Source of the DNA: DAOVGU01 sp030637775 [NCBI: bacterium]
Lineage (GTDB): Bacteria; Ratteibacteria; UBA8468
Direction of reading: 5' to 3'
DNA length: 6,575 nt
Assembly (NCBI GenBank): GCA_030637775.1
Contig: DAOWFY010000055.1
Location: forward strand, 1 to 6,575
The translations under genes and the position numbers were made by a program. The notes under the pieces are model-generated. The model had not been told where the DNA came from. It worked only from the letters and a program-made list of their open reading frames with translations, and searched no databases. Shown in pieces: positions 1 to 5,883 of the stretch (positions within the stretch are counted from its first letter, which is position 1; each line of letters opens with the position of its first letter).

Positions 1-164
1 ACAGAGTCTCCTATCCCGACGAAAGGTTGGTTGATTGCTCCCGTATGTTGAAGAAGGGGGATGATAACTTTCTGGGGTATAGGTAGATTTTTGATGGGTG
101 AGTTTTTTGAGAGGTATTTAAAATTAGGGGGGTGAACTCCTCCCCTAAATCTTTGAAATGCCAT
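1..164 (-). CDS. rnfC: RnfC, N-terminal fragment of Rnf electron transport complex subunit C (cut by left edge)
   Basis: RnfC is the soluble iron-sulfur and flavin/NADH-handling subunit of the membrane Rnf complex, which couples electron transfer between reduced ferredoxin and NAD+ to ion transport. Translating the minus strand from the ATG at 164-162 gives 54 residues before the window ends. They include FRGGVHPP (residues 6-13), the typical RnfC opening, then PLLQHTGA (36-43) and a following GD (52-53), matching the family's PLSQHIGAP...VGD segment at the start of the biotinyl-lipoyl-like (barrel-sandwich) domain. The gene begins 3 bases after the apgM stop, with GGAG 8 bases before the ATG inside the apgM 3' end, so the two are probably co-transcribed. 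Cysteine clusters and the remaining Rnf subunits would lie outside the window. Recognition rests on a short piece, but the motifs are distinctive. Confidence 0.87.
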   Translation of the reverse strand, partial: MAFQRFRGGVHPPNFKYLSKNSPIKNLPIPQKVIIPLLQHTGAINQPFVGIGDS

Positions 165-167
165 TTT

Positions 168-1370
168 TCAGGCTCCAAATTTCTTCAGGCGAAGAGCATT
201 TGCCAGCATCAGAGCCATTGCTTCGGTAGCGGGAAATTTGCCTAAACTTCCCTGGCAGCAGGCTCTCTCTGAAAAACAAGGGAGGTTATCCGGTAAACAA
301 TTTTTGGAAATGAGGAGGAAAGGGCTGGGATGCCAGGAATGGGATTTAAGAAGAGAGGGGGTAGAATGGTCAGCAGTCACGACAAAAACATCCGGTTTCA
401 GAGCTTCTATCTCCGGGATAAAGGTATCCACCTCTTCAACGATAGAGACCTTTTTCTCAAAAGCGCCATCCTCCCCAAAACTGTCACTCTTCTTAATATG
501 AATGTAGAAAAAATCGTAATTTTGAAAATTCTCTTTTAAGGCTTTAATTTCATCTTTGATCCTCTCTCCGGTAGAGAGAATATCCATTCCCACGAGCCTT
601 GCCAATCCACGATACATTGGATAGGTGGCGATACAGGCACTATGTAGGAGATACTTTTCTTGGAAGGAAGGAAGATGAGGAATTTTTGCGATTCCCCGCA
701 GAAGAATGGTATTAGCAGGAATTTTTCCTTTTAAAACTTCATTTATTTTTTTGGTAAGTTTATTGATGGAATTGGCCGTTTGAGTTGCCTCTTTTGTTAA
801 AGGAATTGCCTCTTTTATTTTCTCTCCTTCTTTCTGGGGGTCGGTATCGGAAATTCCCTCTGCTAAATCTTTACCTTTAAGGAGAAGAGCGCAGCGATGC
901 TCTTTTACGGGTTTAAAGAATACTTTAATGTCTCCTAAAGAAGGGATCTTTTTTTGTAAAAGATCGCAGAGTTCTTTATTTCTTTCCGTACTGATTCTTC
1001 CCGCACGCCGATCGAGAATTATTCCCTTCTTGTCCATTTGGGCAAAATTCCCTCTGGCGGCAAGCTCGGTAGATTCTAATTTCAATCCAATCCCTAAAGC
1101 CTCCAGGACCCCTCTTCCAATCAGATATTTTATTGGGTCATAACCAAAGAGGGACAAATGTGCAGGACCGGAGCCGGGAGTGATGCCAGAAGCAACTGCT
1201 TCACTTAAACCGCAACTTCCGATAGAGGCTAACCGGTCAAGGTTTGGGGTTTTGGCCGCTTCCAATTCCGTTTTTCCTTTAATCGGGAGCCCTCCCAGAC
1301 CATCAATAACTAAAAGCACAATCTTGGAATTATTTTTCTGAATCAAATCTTTGAGAATGGAGTTTTTCAT
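168..1370 (-). CDS. apgM: 2,3-bisphosphoglycerate-independent phosphoglycerate mutase, archaeal type (ApgM)
   Basis: This cytosolic enzyme interconverts 3-phosphoglycerate and 2-phosphoglycerate in glycolysis/gluconeogenesis, using divalent metals and a phosphoserine intermediate (alkaline phosphatase superfamily). The product is 400 residues, the usual ApgM length. Visible motifs are VIDGLGG with metal-ligand candidate D23; TPNLDRL (41-47); PGSGPAHLSLFGYDP (65-79) with the probable nucleophile S67; GRGVLEALG (85-93); DRRAGRIST (120-128), substrate-binding type; HIKKSDSFGEDG (291-302); and TADHSTP...HSWHPSP (332-350), with D334, H335 and H347 as likely metal ligands. All expected elements are present, so it should be active. 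The ATG at 1370 places the first motif at the normal distance. No Shine-Dalgarno is visible upstream (an A-rich stretch precedes the ATG). It is the first gene of a leftward unit with rnfC and is divergent from rsmI. Confidence 0.95.
   Translation of the reverse strand: MKNSILKDLIQKNNSKIVLLVIDGLGGLPIKGKTELEAAKTPNLDRLASIGSCGLSEAVASGITPGSGPAHLSLFGYDPIKYLIGRGVLEALGIGLKLESTELAARGNFAQMDKKGIILDRRAGRISTERNKELCDLLQKKIPSLGDIKVFFKPVKEHRCALLLKGKDLAEGISDTDPQKEGEKIKEAIPLTKEATQTANSINKLTKKINEVLKGKIPANTILLRGIAKIPHLPSFQEKYLLHSACIATYPMYRGLARLVGMDILSTGERIKDEIKALKENFQNYDFFYIHIKKSDSFGEDGAFEKKVSIVEEVDTFIPEIEALKPDVFVVTADHSTPSLLKSHSWHPSPFLLISKNCLPDNLPCFSERACCQGSLGKFPATEAMALMLANALRLKKFGA
173..176 (-). promoter_or_regulatory. 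Ribosome binding site of rnfC
   Basis: On the minus strand GGAG lies 8 bases before the rnfC ATG (164-162), inside the last codons of apgM. It supports the chosen rnfC start and suggests translation from an apgM-rnfC transcript. Confidence 0.6.
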
Positions 1371-1373
1371 TTT

Positions 1374-1402
1374 TTGCTATTTAAGTTTTTATAGTTTATA
1401 AT
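1374..1402 (+). promoter_or_regulatory. Putative sigma70-type promoter for the rsmI operon
   Basis: A perfect TATAAT (1397-1402) is preceded by TTGCTA (1374-1379, 4 of 6 to TTGACA) with a 17-base spacer. Transcription would start near 1409-1411, giving a leader of only about 10-13 bases before the rsmI ATG at 1421. No Shine-Dalgarno lies in that leader. The element interleaves with the divergent apgM promoter. Based on consensus matching alone. Confidence 0.55.
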
Positions 1403-1421
1403 TTAAATCCAAAAAAGTCAA
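1393..1421 (-). promoter_or_regulatory. Putative sigma70-type promoter for apgM-rnfC
   Basis: Reading the minus strand, TTGACT (1421-1416) resembles a -35 box (5 of 6). Two overlapping -10 candidates follow: TAAACT (1398-1393, 17-base spacer) or TATAAA (1400-1395, 15-base spacer). The predicted transcript would begin about 15-20 bases before the apgM ATG at 1370. The -35 overlaps the rsmI start codon (1421-1423). Inference from consensus only; the region is AT-rich, which raises the chance of spurious matches. Confidence 0.45.
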
Positions 1422-2092
1422 TGCTATATGTAGTAGCCACCCCGATTGGAAATTTAGAGGATATTACCTTAAGAGCGTTAAAGGTACTGAAAGAGGTGGA
1501 TCTTATTGCTGCCGAAGATACCAGGGAGACAAGAAAACTCCTCTTTAAATATAACGTCAAAAGACCTCTGATCAGTTACTATCGGGATAATGAAAGGGAA
1601 AGAGCAAATAAACTTCTTAAATTGCTTAAAGAGGGTAAAAAAATTGCTTTGGTTTCTGACCGGGGAACGCCAGGAATCTCTGATCCTGCCTACCTCTTAG
1701 TAAAGTTGGCCAGAGAGGTGGGGATTCCGGTTGTTCCTATTCCTGGTGCCTGCGGTATTGTCGCCGCTTTATCGGTTTGCGGACTTCCCACTACAAACTT
1801 CACCTTTCTTGGATTTTTGCCAAGGAAAAGGGGAAAAAGGAGAAAGCTTCTTGAGGAACTTTCTCGACGTTCCGAGACACTTGTTTTCTATGAATCACCA
1901 TATCGGATTCTTTCTCTTCTCAAAGAACTCCGGGAAATTTTTGGAGAAAGAAGAGTGACTATCTGCAGAGAACTAACGAAGAAATTTGAGGAGGTTATTT
2001 GTGGCTCTATCTCAGAATTGAGTGATATTTTCCAGGAGAAAAGGCCGAGGGGAGAGTTTATCATTATTGTGGAGAAATGCTTAGATTCTTAA
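1421..2092 (+). CDS. rsmI: 16S rRNA (cytidine(1402)-2'-O)-methyltransferase RsmI
   Basis: RsmI is the SAM-dependent methyltransferase that 2'-O-methylates C1402 in the decoding centre of 16S rRNA (tetrapyrrole methylase fold). The product is 223 residues. It shows LYVVATPIGNL (2-12) at the extreme N-terminus, AAEDTRETRKLL (30-41), the glycine-rich SAM-site segment SDRGTPGISDP (79-89), IPGACGIVAALSVCGLPT with FTFLGFLPRK following, and FYESPYR further on, all hallmarks of RsmI. The commonest form of the third motif has Ala where R81 stands. At 223 residues it lacks the roughly 50-residue C-terminal extension of longer homologues such as the E. coli enzyme, which is also true of other short members. 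The start is fixed because the conserved motif begins two codons in; no Shine-Dalgarno is visible. It overlaps the next gene by 16 bases. Confidence 0.95.
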   Translation: MLYVVATPIGNLEDITLRALKVLKEVDLIAAEDTRETRKLLFKYNVKRPLISYYRDNERERANKLLKLLKEGKKIALVSDRGTPGISDPAYLLVKLAREVGIPVVPIPGACGIVAALSVCGLPTTNFTFLGFLPRKRGKRRKLLEELSRRSETLVFYESPYRILSLLKELREIFGERRVTICRELTKKFEEVICGSISELSDIFQEKRPRGEFIIIVEKCLDS

Positions 2093-2790
2093 GAAAAAAG
2101 AAGAATTTAAAGCGAGTTTACTGGATTTTGGCCATCTTGATTATACCGAGTTTCATCTGGTGGGGTGTAGGTGGTAGCATCGGTAGACAGGAAAGAGGGT
2201 TGGTCGCGAAGGTAAACAGGACTCCAATTACGAAAAGAGATTACTATACTACTTTAGAGAGGTTAAATCGTAATTATCGAGTTCTTCTTGGCGATAAATT
2301 TTCTGAGGAGATGGCGAAGAAACTAAATTTAGAAAAAAAGGCTTTGGATATGCTTATTAGGGAAAAGCTTCTTTCTCAGGAGATAAGGAGACAGAAAATC
2401 CGGGTGAAGGATAGCGAGGTCTCAACCCAGATTAAGAGGGATCCTACCTTCCTGGATAAGGAGGGCAAATTTGACGCGGAGAAATTCAGGAGGATCGTAG
2501 AAAGGATTCCGGCTAACGAATTGAGGCAAGTGGAAGAGGAAGTGAAGAAATCTTTGCTCTTGCAAAAATTGGAAGAAAGGGTTCTTTCCTCTCTTAATAT
2601 TGAAGTTACCGATAAAGAAATCACCGATTATAGAAAAGCAAATAAGGTTGAGAAGAAAGTGGATGAAAAAATTATTCGCCAGATTCTCCTTTTTCAAAAG
2701 AGCCAAAAGGCTCTTGATGAGTGGTATAAAAATCTGAAGGCGGAGGCAAAGATAAAGGTATGGCTATCTGAGGAGGGAGAAGGTGGCTGA
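2077..2790 (+). CDS. Membrane-anchored SurA_N/PpiD-like chaperone lacking a PPIase domain
   Basis: This 237-residue protein has a positively charged N-terminus (RFLRKKKNLKR), one hydrophobic segment at about residues 14-33 ending in WWGVGGS, then a charged helical region outside the membrane. The segment LVAKVNRTPITKRDYYTTLERL, followed by LDMLIREKLLSQEIRRQKIRVKDSEV, is the standard opening of SurA/PpiD/PrsA N-terminal chaperone domains, and GKFDAEKFRRIVE fits the same family. The C-terminal ALDEWYKNLKAEAKIKVW resembles the chaperone helix that normally follows the parvulin domain, yet no parvulin (rotamase) domain lies between, and the length is far below PpiD (about 620) or SurA (about 430). 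It probably holds or escorts unfolded exported proteins at the outer face of the inner membrane. It overlaps both neighbours (16 and 8 bases), implying co-translation. GGAG lies only 2 bases before the ATG, which is too close for a normal site. Confidence 0.78.
   Translation: MLRFLRKKKNLKRVYWILAILIIPSFIWWGVGGSIGRQERGLVAKVNRTPITKRDYYTTLERLNRNYRVLLGDKFSEEMAKKLNLEKKALDMLIREKLLSQEIRRQKIRVKDSEVSTQIKRDPTFLDKEGKFDAEKFRRIVERIPANELRQVEEEVKKSLLLQKLEERVLSSLNIEVTDKEITDYRKANKVEKKVDEKIIRQILLFQKSQKALDEWYKNLKAEAKIKVWLSEEGEGG
2771..2776 (+). promoter_or_regulatory. Ribosome binding site deciding the GTG start of the DUF1015 gene
   Basis: AGGAGG lies 6 bases before the GTG at 2783, inside the end of the upstream chaperone gene. 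It supports the non-ATG start, and the product then begins MAEIAPFKG, the expected DUF1015 opening. Confidence 0.75.
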
Positions 2791-4003
2791 AATTGCTCCC
2801 TTTAAGGGAATCTTTTATAACACTAAAATTATTAATTTAAAGGATGTAGTTACTCCTCCCTATGATGTTATCAGCCTTTCGCAGAGAGAGAGGTTTTATC
2901 AAAAGAGCCCCTACAATATTATCCGCATTATCCTCGGGAAAGAAAAGAATAAGTACATCCAGGCAAGGAGATGCTTTATTGCCTGGCAGAGAGATAGAAT
3001 CCTCTGTCAGGACAAGAATGAAGCAATTTATCTCTACCAACAGAGATTTAGAATAAAAGGAGAGAGAAAAGAGCGCTTTGCTTTTTTGGCACTTCTAAAA
3101 CTGGAAAACTTAAAAACCGGTTCCATCCTTCCTCATGAAAGGACATTTCTTCAATGTAGAAAGGACCGGTATAAACTTCTTGCACGTTGCCTGGCAAATT
3201 TTTCTCCAATTTTCTTACTTTACCAGGATCCAGAAAAGAGGATTGAAACTGAATTAAAAAAGGAAACTAAAAAGATTTCCCTTCTTGAGTTTAAGGATGG
3301 AGAGGAAGTTACCCACAAGATCTGGCGCCTGACCGAAAAGAACAAAATAAGAAAATTAATTTCCTTAATGAACCGCGAGAAAATCTATATTGCCGATGGG
3401 CACCATCGGTATTTAAGTGCTCTTCTTTTTCATCAAAGGAATCAAAAAAGGAGTTCTTCCTTTGTCCTTGCCTATTTTACCAACATATTTTCACCTTCCC
3501 TCTCTATTCTTCCTGTCCATCGGCTTATTATTCCCGGGAAGAGAAATTTCGGAGAGATAAGAGCAGAAATGGGAAAGTTTTTTGAAATAAAGAAAGCAAG
3601 CAAGGAAATGATGTTTAAGCAACTGCAATCCTCTTCTCCTCGACACAGTTTTGGGCTCTATTTAGGAGAGAGAAAATTCTTTCTTCTTATCCTCAAGGAT
3701 GAGAAGGTTATCGAAAACTTTATTAGCAAAGAAAAAGCAACTAAATATTTGGATGTTGCAATTGCCCATAAACTTTTGATTGAGCATCTTTTTAAAAGCA
3801 ATGAAATTCTTTACTCTAAGGACGAGGAACTTCTTATTAAAAGAGTTGATCAGGAAAAGGGAAAGAGCGTTGCTGTTTTTCTTAATTCCGTCAAGAGCGC
3901 TGAGTTGATAGATGTCTGTGGGAGAAGGAAGATTCTTCCTCCTAAATCAACTTACTTTTACCCAAAGATTCCCGCCGGCCTCCTTATCTATCGGTTTGAC
4001 TAA
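2783..4003 (+). CDS. DUF1015 family protein of unknown function
   Basis: A 406-residue soluble protein of the DUF1015 family, widespread in anaerobic bacteria; its biochemical role is not established as far as I know. Recognition rests on APFKGIFYN near the N-terminus, VVTPPYDVIS (about 22-31), SPYNIIRIILGKE, LPHERTF in the first half, the signature YIADGHHRY with D205-G206-H207-H208-R209, and the C-terminal PPKSTYFYPKIPAGLLIYRFD-type ending. Length is normal and both ends look complete, so it is intact. The DGHHR motif looks like a catalytic or metal/nucleotide site, but that is inference. No signal peptide or membrane segment is seen. It starts at GTG with a strong AGGAGG and overlaps the chaperone gene by 8 bases. 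The context (translation and envelope genes) does not define its job; elsewhere the family is often found near serine biosynthesis genes, which are absent here. Confidence 0.9.
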   Translation: MAEIAPFKGIFYNTKIINLKDVVTPPYDVISLSQRERFYQKSPYNIIRIILGKEKNKYIQARRCFIAWQRDRILCQDKNEAIYLYQQRFRIKGERKERFAFLALLKLENLKTGSILPHERTFLQCRKDRYKLLARCLANFSPIFLLYQDPEKRIETELKKETKKISLLEFKDGEEVTHKIWRLTEKNKIRKLISLMNREKIYIADGHHRYLSALLFHQRNQKRSSSFVLAYFTNIFSPSLSILPVHRLIIPGKRNFGEIRAEMGKFFEIKKASKEMMFKQLQSSSPRHSFGLYLGERKFFLLILKDEKVIENFISKEKATKYLDVAIAHKLLIEHLFKSNEILYSKDEELLIKRVDQEKGKSVAVFLNSVKSAELIDVCGRRKILPPKSTYFYPKIPAGLLIYRFD

Positions 4004-4024
4004 TAAAGAAAAATAGGGTAGAAT
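3996..4024 (+). promoter_or_regulatory. Putative internal promoter upstream of the GerMN gene
   Basis: TTGACT (3996-4001) and TAGAAT (4019-4024) are each 5 of 6 to consensus, with an exact 17-base spacer, in the only sizeable gap of the rightward unit. The -35 overlaps the DUF1015 stop codon. The -10 ends 7 bases before the ATG at 4032, so a normal start site would fall on or next to that ATG, giving a leaderless transcript. If real, it would give GerMN, rpmE, prfA and prmC independent transcription. Consensus evidence only. Confidence 0.5.
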
Positions 4025-4031
4025 AAAAACT

Positions 4032-4565
4032 ATGAGCAGGGGAGAAAAGGCAATACTTGTTAGCAGTTTCCTTTTATTAATCATTCTTCTGGGAATTCTT
4101 TTGGTTTTACAGAAGGGATTATTTCCTCCCCAGAAAAGAACAGTCAATCTTTACTTTTCTGCCCATAAAAAAGGGACATATTATCTTCAACCTGTATCCA
4201 GGCAGATTGAGGCAAGGAAGAAATTTCCCGTAAGGAAAACCTTAAAGATGTTGTTTGCTGGTCCCGCTTCAGAGGAGAAAAGCCGTGGACTCTCTTCCAA
4301 CATTCCTCCCGGCACGAAACTGCTTAATCTAGAGATAAAGGACAACATCGCCTATCTTGATTTTCCTGAAGAGATAGAATCTGGAGGTGGTACAAGCAGT
4401 ATGGAGGGAAGATTACGAGAAATAGTTTATACAGCAACCCAATTCCCGGAGATAGAAAAGGTATGTTTTCTCATCAATGGCAAGAAGGTAGAGGTCTTTT
4501 CTGGCGAAGGAATTACCGAAGTGGAGAAACCTTTAGGACGAGAGGATTTATCCATCATTTATTAA
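4032..4565 (+). CDS. Membrane-anchored GerMN-domain protein
   Basis: A 177-residue protein with a short basic N-terminus, one transmembrane or signal-anchor segment (about 7-27) and an extracytoplasmic GerMN domain (about 37-160). The domain is recognised by VNLYFS at its start, [20 protein letters not shown], the diagnostic [23 protein letters not shown], a conserved [23 protein letters not shown] and a closing G at the end of the fold. There is no lipobox cysteine, so it is anchored by the helix rather than by lipid. GerMN is named from the spore germination protein GerM, but the domain is widespread in non-sporulating bacteria in envelope proteins, often near cell-wall amidases. A role at the cell wall or periplasm is inference. 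A weak AGGG lies 13 bases upstream. It ends one base before the rpmE ATG. Confidence 0.85.
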   Translation: MSRGEKAILVSSFLLLIILLGILLVLQKGLFPPQKRTVNLYFSAHKKGTYYLQPVSRQIEARKKFPVRKTLKMLFAGPASEEKSRGLSSNIPPGTKLLNLEIKDNIAYLDFPEEIESGGGTSSMEGRLREIVYTATQFPEIEKVCFLINGKKVEVFSGEGITEVEKPLGREDLSIIY

Positions 4566-4566
4566 G

Positions 4567-4770
4567 ATGAAGAAAAATATTCATCCCGATTATAAAGAGA
4601 CAACAATTACCTGTGCCTGCGGTAATGTCATTCATACCAGATCAACCAAACAGAATATAAGAGTGGAAATTTGTTCCGCTTGCCATCCCTTTTTTACCGG
4701 AAAAGAGAAGTTTGTTGACAGTGCGGGACGTGTGGAGAAGTTTAGAAAAAAATATGGAAAGAGCAAATAA
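4567..4770 (+). CDS. rpmE: 50S ribosomal protein L31 (zinc-binding form)
   Basis: L31 bridges the large and small subunits at the central protuberance. The 67-residue product starts MKKNIHPDY, the classic L31 opening, and carries the CxC...CxxC zinc ribbon with C16, C18, C36 and C39. [25 protein letters not shown] is the normal ending, so it is full length and of the zinc-containing C+ type. The start lies one base after the GerMN stop, and no good Shine-Dalgarno is seen at the usual distance (GAGGA is about 20 bases away), so translation may depend on coupling. Its end overlaps the prfA start. The rpmE-prfA-prmC order is a common bacterial translation cluster. Confidence 0.96.
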   Translation: MKKNIHPDYKETTITCACGNVIHTRSTKQNIRVEICSACHPFFTGKEKFVDSAGRVEKFRKKYGKSK

Positions 4771-5521
4771 TAGAGATAGCCGTAATGCCATTATCGAGAT
4801 TAGGGCAGGAGTGGGTGGAGAGGAGGCTGCCCTATTTGGAAAGGACCTCTTTCGAATGTATGCTAAGTACAGCGAGAAAAGAGGACATAAATTAGAGATT
4901 TTTAATACCTCTTTTTCGGCAAAGGGAGGTTTTAAGGAGATTGTCTTTTTAGTTAAGGGGATGGGCGCTTATCGTCAGTTTAAATATGAGGCTGGTATCC
5001 ATCGGGTACAACGAATCCCTAAAACTGAAAGCAGTGGTCGGATTCACACCTCAGCTGCCACGGTGGCGGTCTTTCCCGAGGTTGAGGAAAGAGAATTTAA
5101 AATTGATTCCAAGGATATCCGCATTGATACCTTCTGCTCCTCTGGTCATGGAGGCCAATCTGTAAATACCGCTTATTCTGCGGTAAGGATTACTCACTTA
5201 CCTTCCGGAATTGTTGTCAGTTGCCAGAACGAGAGAAGCCAACTTCAGAATAAACACCGGGCCCTGGTGGTCTTAAGAACAAGGTTGCAGGCAAAAAGGG
5301 AAGAGGAGGAAAGGGCAAAGGTATCTCAGGAGAGGAAATATCAGATTGGTAAGGGTGACCGTAGCGAGAAGATTCGTACCTACAATTTTCCTCAGAATCG
5401 GGTCACCGACCACAGGATTAGTCTTTCCTTACATAAATTAGATCGAATTCTCGCAGGAGATTTAGAGCCATTGGTACAAACCTTAAGAAAAAAACTTAGC
5501 AAGGAGGTGATAAAGGTATAA
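4754..5521 (+). CDS. prfA: Peptide chain release factor 1, naturally lacking N-terminal domain 1
   Basis: RF1 reads UAA and UAG and triggers peptide release. From the ATG at 4754 the product is 255 residues against about 360 for the family. It opens almost directly at [16 protein letters not shown], the start of domain 2. Present are [20 protein letters not shown] with P89-K90-T91 (the PxT tripeptide that marks RF1, not the SPF of RF2), [11 protein letters not shown] with catalytic G133-G134-Q135, and [21 protein letters not shown]. Domain 1 (about 100 residues, contacting the GTPase centre and RF3) is missing. In-frame TTG (4712, 4715) and GTG (4721, 4730) codons could add up to 14 residues, but none restores it, and the frame is closed by TAA at 4658-4660. 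I prefer the ATG (17-base overlap with rpmE). PrfH is a less likely alternative, because of the PxT, the length and the rpmE/prmC context. Confidence 0.9.
   Translation: MERANNRDSRNAIIEIRAGVGGEEAALFGKDLFRMYAKYSEKRGHKLEIFNTSFSAKGGFKEIVFLVKGMGAYRQFKYEAGIHRVQRIPKTESSGRIHTSAATVAVFPEVEEREFKIDSKDIRIDTFCSSGHGGQSVNTAYSAVRITHLPSGIVVSCQNERSQLQNKHRALVVLRTRLQAKREEEERAKVSQERKYQIGKGDRSEKIRTYNFPQNRVTDHRISLSLHKLDRILAGDLEPLVQTLRKKLSKEVIKV
5501..5510 (+). promoter_or_regulatory. Strong ribosome binding site of the DUF4870 gene
   Basis: AAGGAGGTGA, a full-length match to the usual 16S rRNA 3' end, lies 10 bases before the ATG at 5521, inside the last codons of prfA. It is by far the strongest site in the window and implies a highly translated small membrane protein. 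Confidence 0.8.
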
Positions 5522-5883
5522 TGGAGGAGAAGAAAAAGGAAAAACTTGATTTGGGATCAACCAGTTGTGGAATGAAGGCAGAATTGGCTGCTGCTCTTTC
5601 TTATGTTCTTGGTTTTGTCACCGGGATTATCTTCTTTATTATCGAGAAGAAAAATAAGTTTGTCCGCTTCCATGCGATGCAGTCGATCATTCTTTTTGCT
5701 TCCATCCTTGTACTGCAGGTTATCTTCATTCCGATTTTGTGGATTCCTGTCATTGGTTGGCTTCCCTTGATAGCCGGGTTTATTCTCTGGATTATCCTGT
5801 TGATTAAGGCATCCCAGGGTGTCTACTTTAAGCTACCCGGGATTGGGAATATTGCCGAGAAGAATGCCGCCGTCAAGCAGTAG
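5521..5883 (+). CDS. Small DUF4870-family integral membrane protein
   Basis: A 120-residue protein with a charged, lysine-rich cytoplasmic N-terminus (1-11) and three hydrophobic segments at about 22-41, 55-75 and 77-95. Between the first and second lies EKKNKFVRFHAMQSI (42-56), the typical DUF4870 signature, followed by IPVIGWLP and IKASQGVYFKLPGIG. The function of the family is not known; it resembles small Tic20-like membrane proteins. The ATG shares one base with the prfA TAA (TAATG) and has a very strong AAGGAGGTGA. It overlaps prmC by 20 bases. Its position between prfA and prmC, two functionally paired genes that are usually adjacent, is unusual, and no link to translation termination can be read from its sequence. 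Confidence 0.85.
   Translation: MEEKKKEKLDLGSTSCGMKAELAAALSYVLGFVTGIIFFIIEKKNKFVRFHAMQSIILFASILVLQVIFIPILWIPVIGWLPLIAGFILWIILLIKASQGVYFKLPGIGNIAEKNAAVKQ

Noticed and set aside
3-86. Plus-strand open reading tail at the left edge that could have been the end of an upstream gene
   Set aside because: Its 27-residue translation matches nothing I recognise, while the minus strand over the same bases gives clear RnfC motifs.
124-148. Hairpin with a 9-base-pair GC-containing stem and 7-base loop just after apgM, followed by TTTT on the minus strand, resembling a terminator
   Set aside because: It lies inside the rnfC coding sequence (from about codon 6 on). The U-tract is short, and termination there would cut the gene it precedes.
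238-1143. Plus-strand open frames at 238-501, 330-539 and 928-1143
   Set aside because: They are antisense shadows of the well-conserved apgM coding sequence and have no family-like motifs.
2376-3040. Minus-strand open frames opposite the chaperone and DUF1015 genes
   Set aside because: They lie antisense to recognisable proteins, have no motifs and no ribosome binding context.
4032-4565. Evidence that the organism forms spores (GerMN domain)
   Set aside because: GerMN domains are common in non-sporulating bacteria, and no other sporulation gene is present.
4661-4753. The open RF1 frame upstream of the chosen ATG as a possible remnant of domain 1
   Set aside because: It is only about 30 codons, overlaps the zinc-ribbon end of rpmE, and its translation shows no RF1 domain 1 character.
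4754-5521. PrfH-type rescue factor or RF2 instead of RF1
   Set aside because: The PKT tripeptide within [11 protein letters not shown] fits RF1, not the SPF of RF2. PrfH is shorter (about 200 residues) and usually sits with RtcB rather than between rpmE and prmC.
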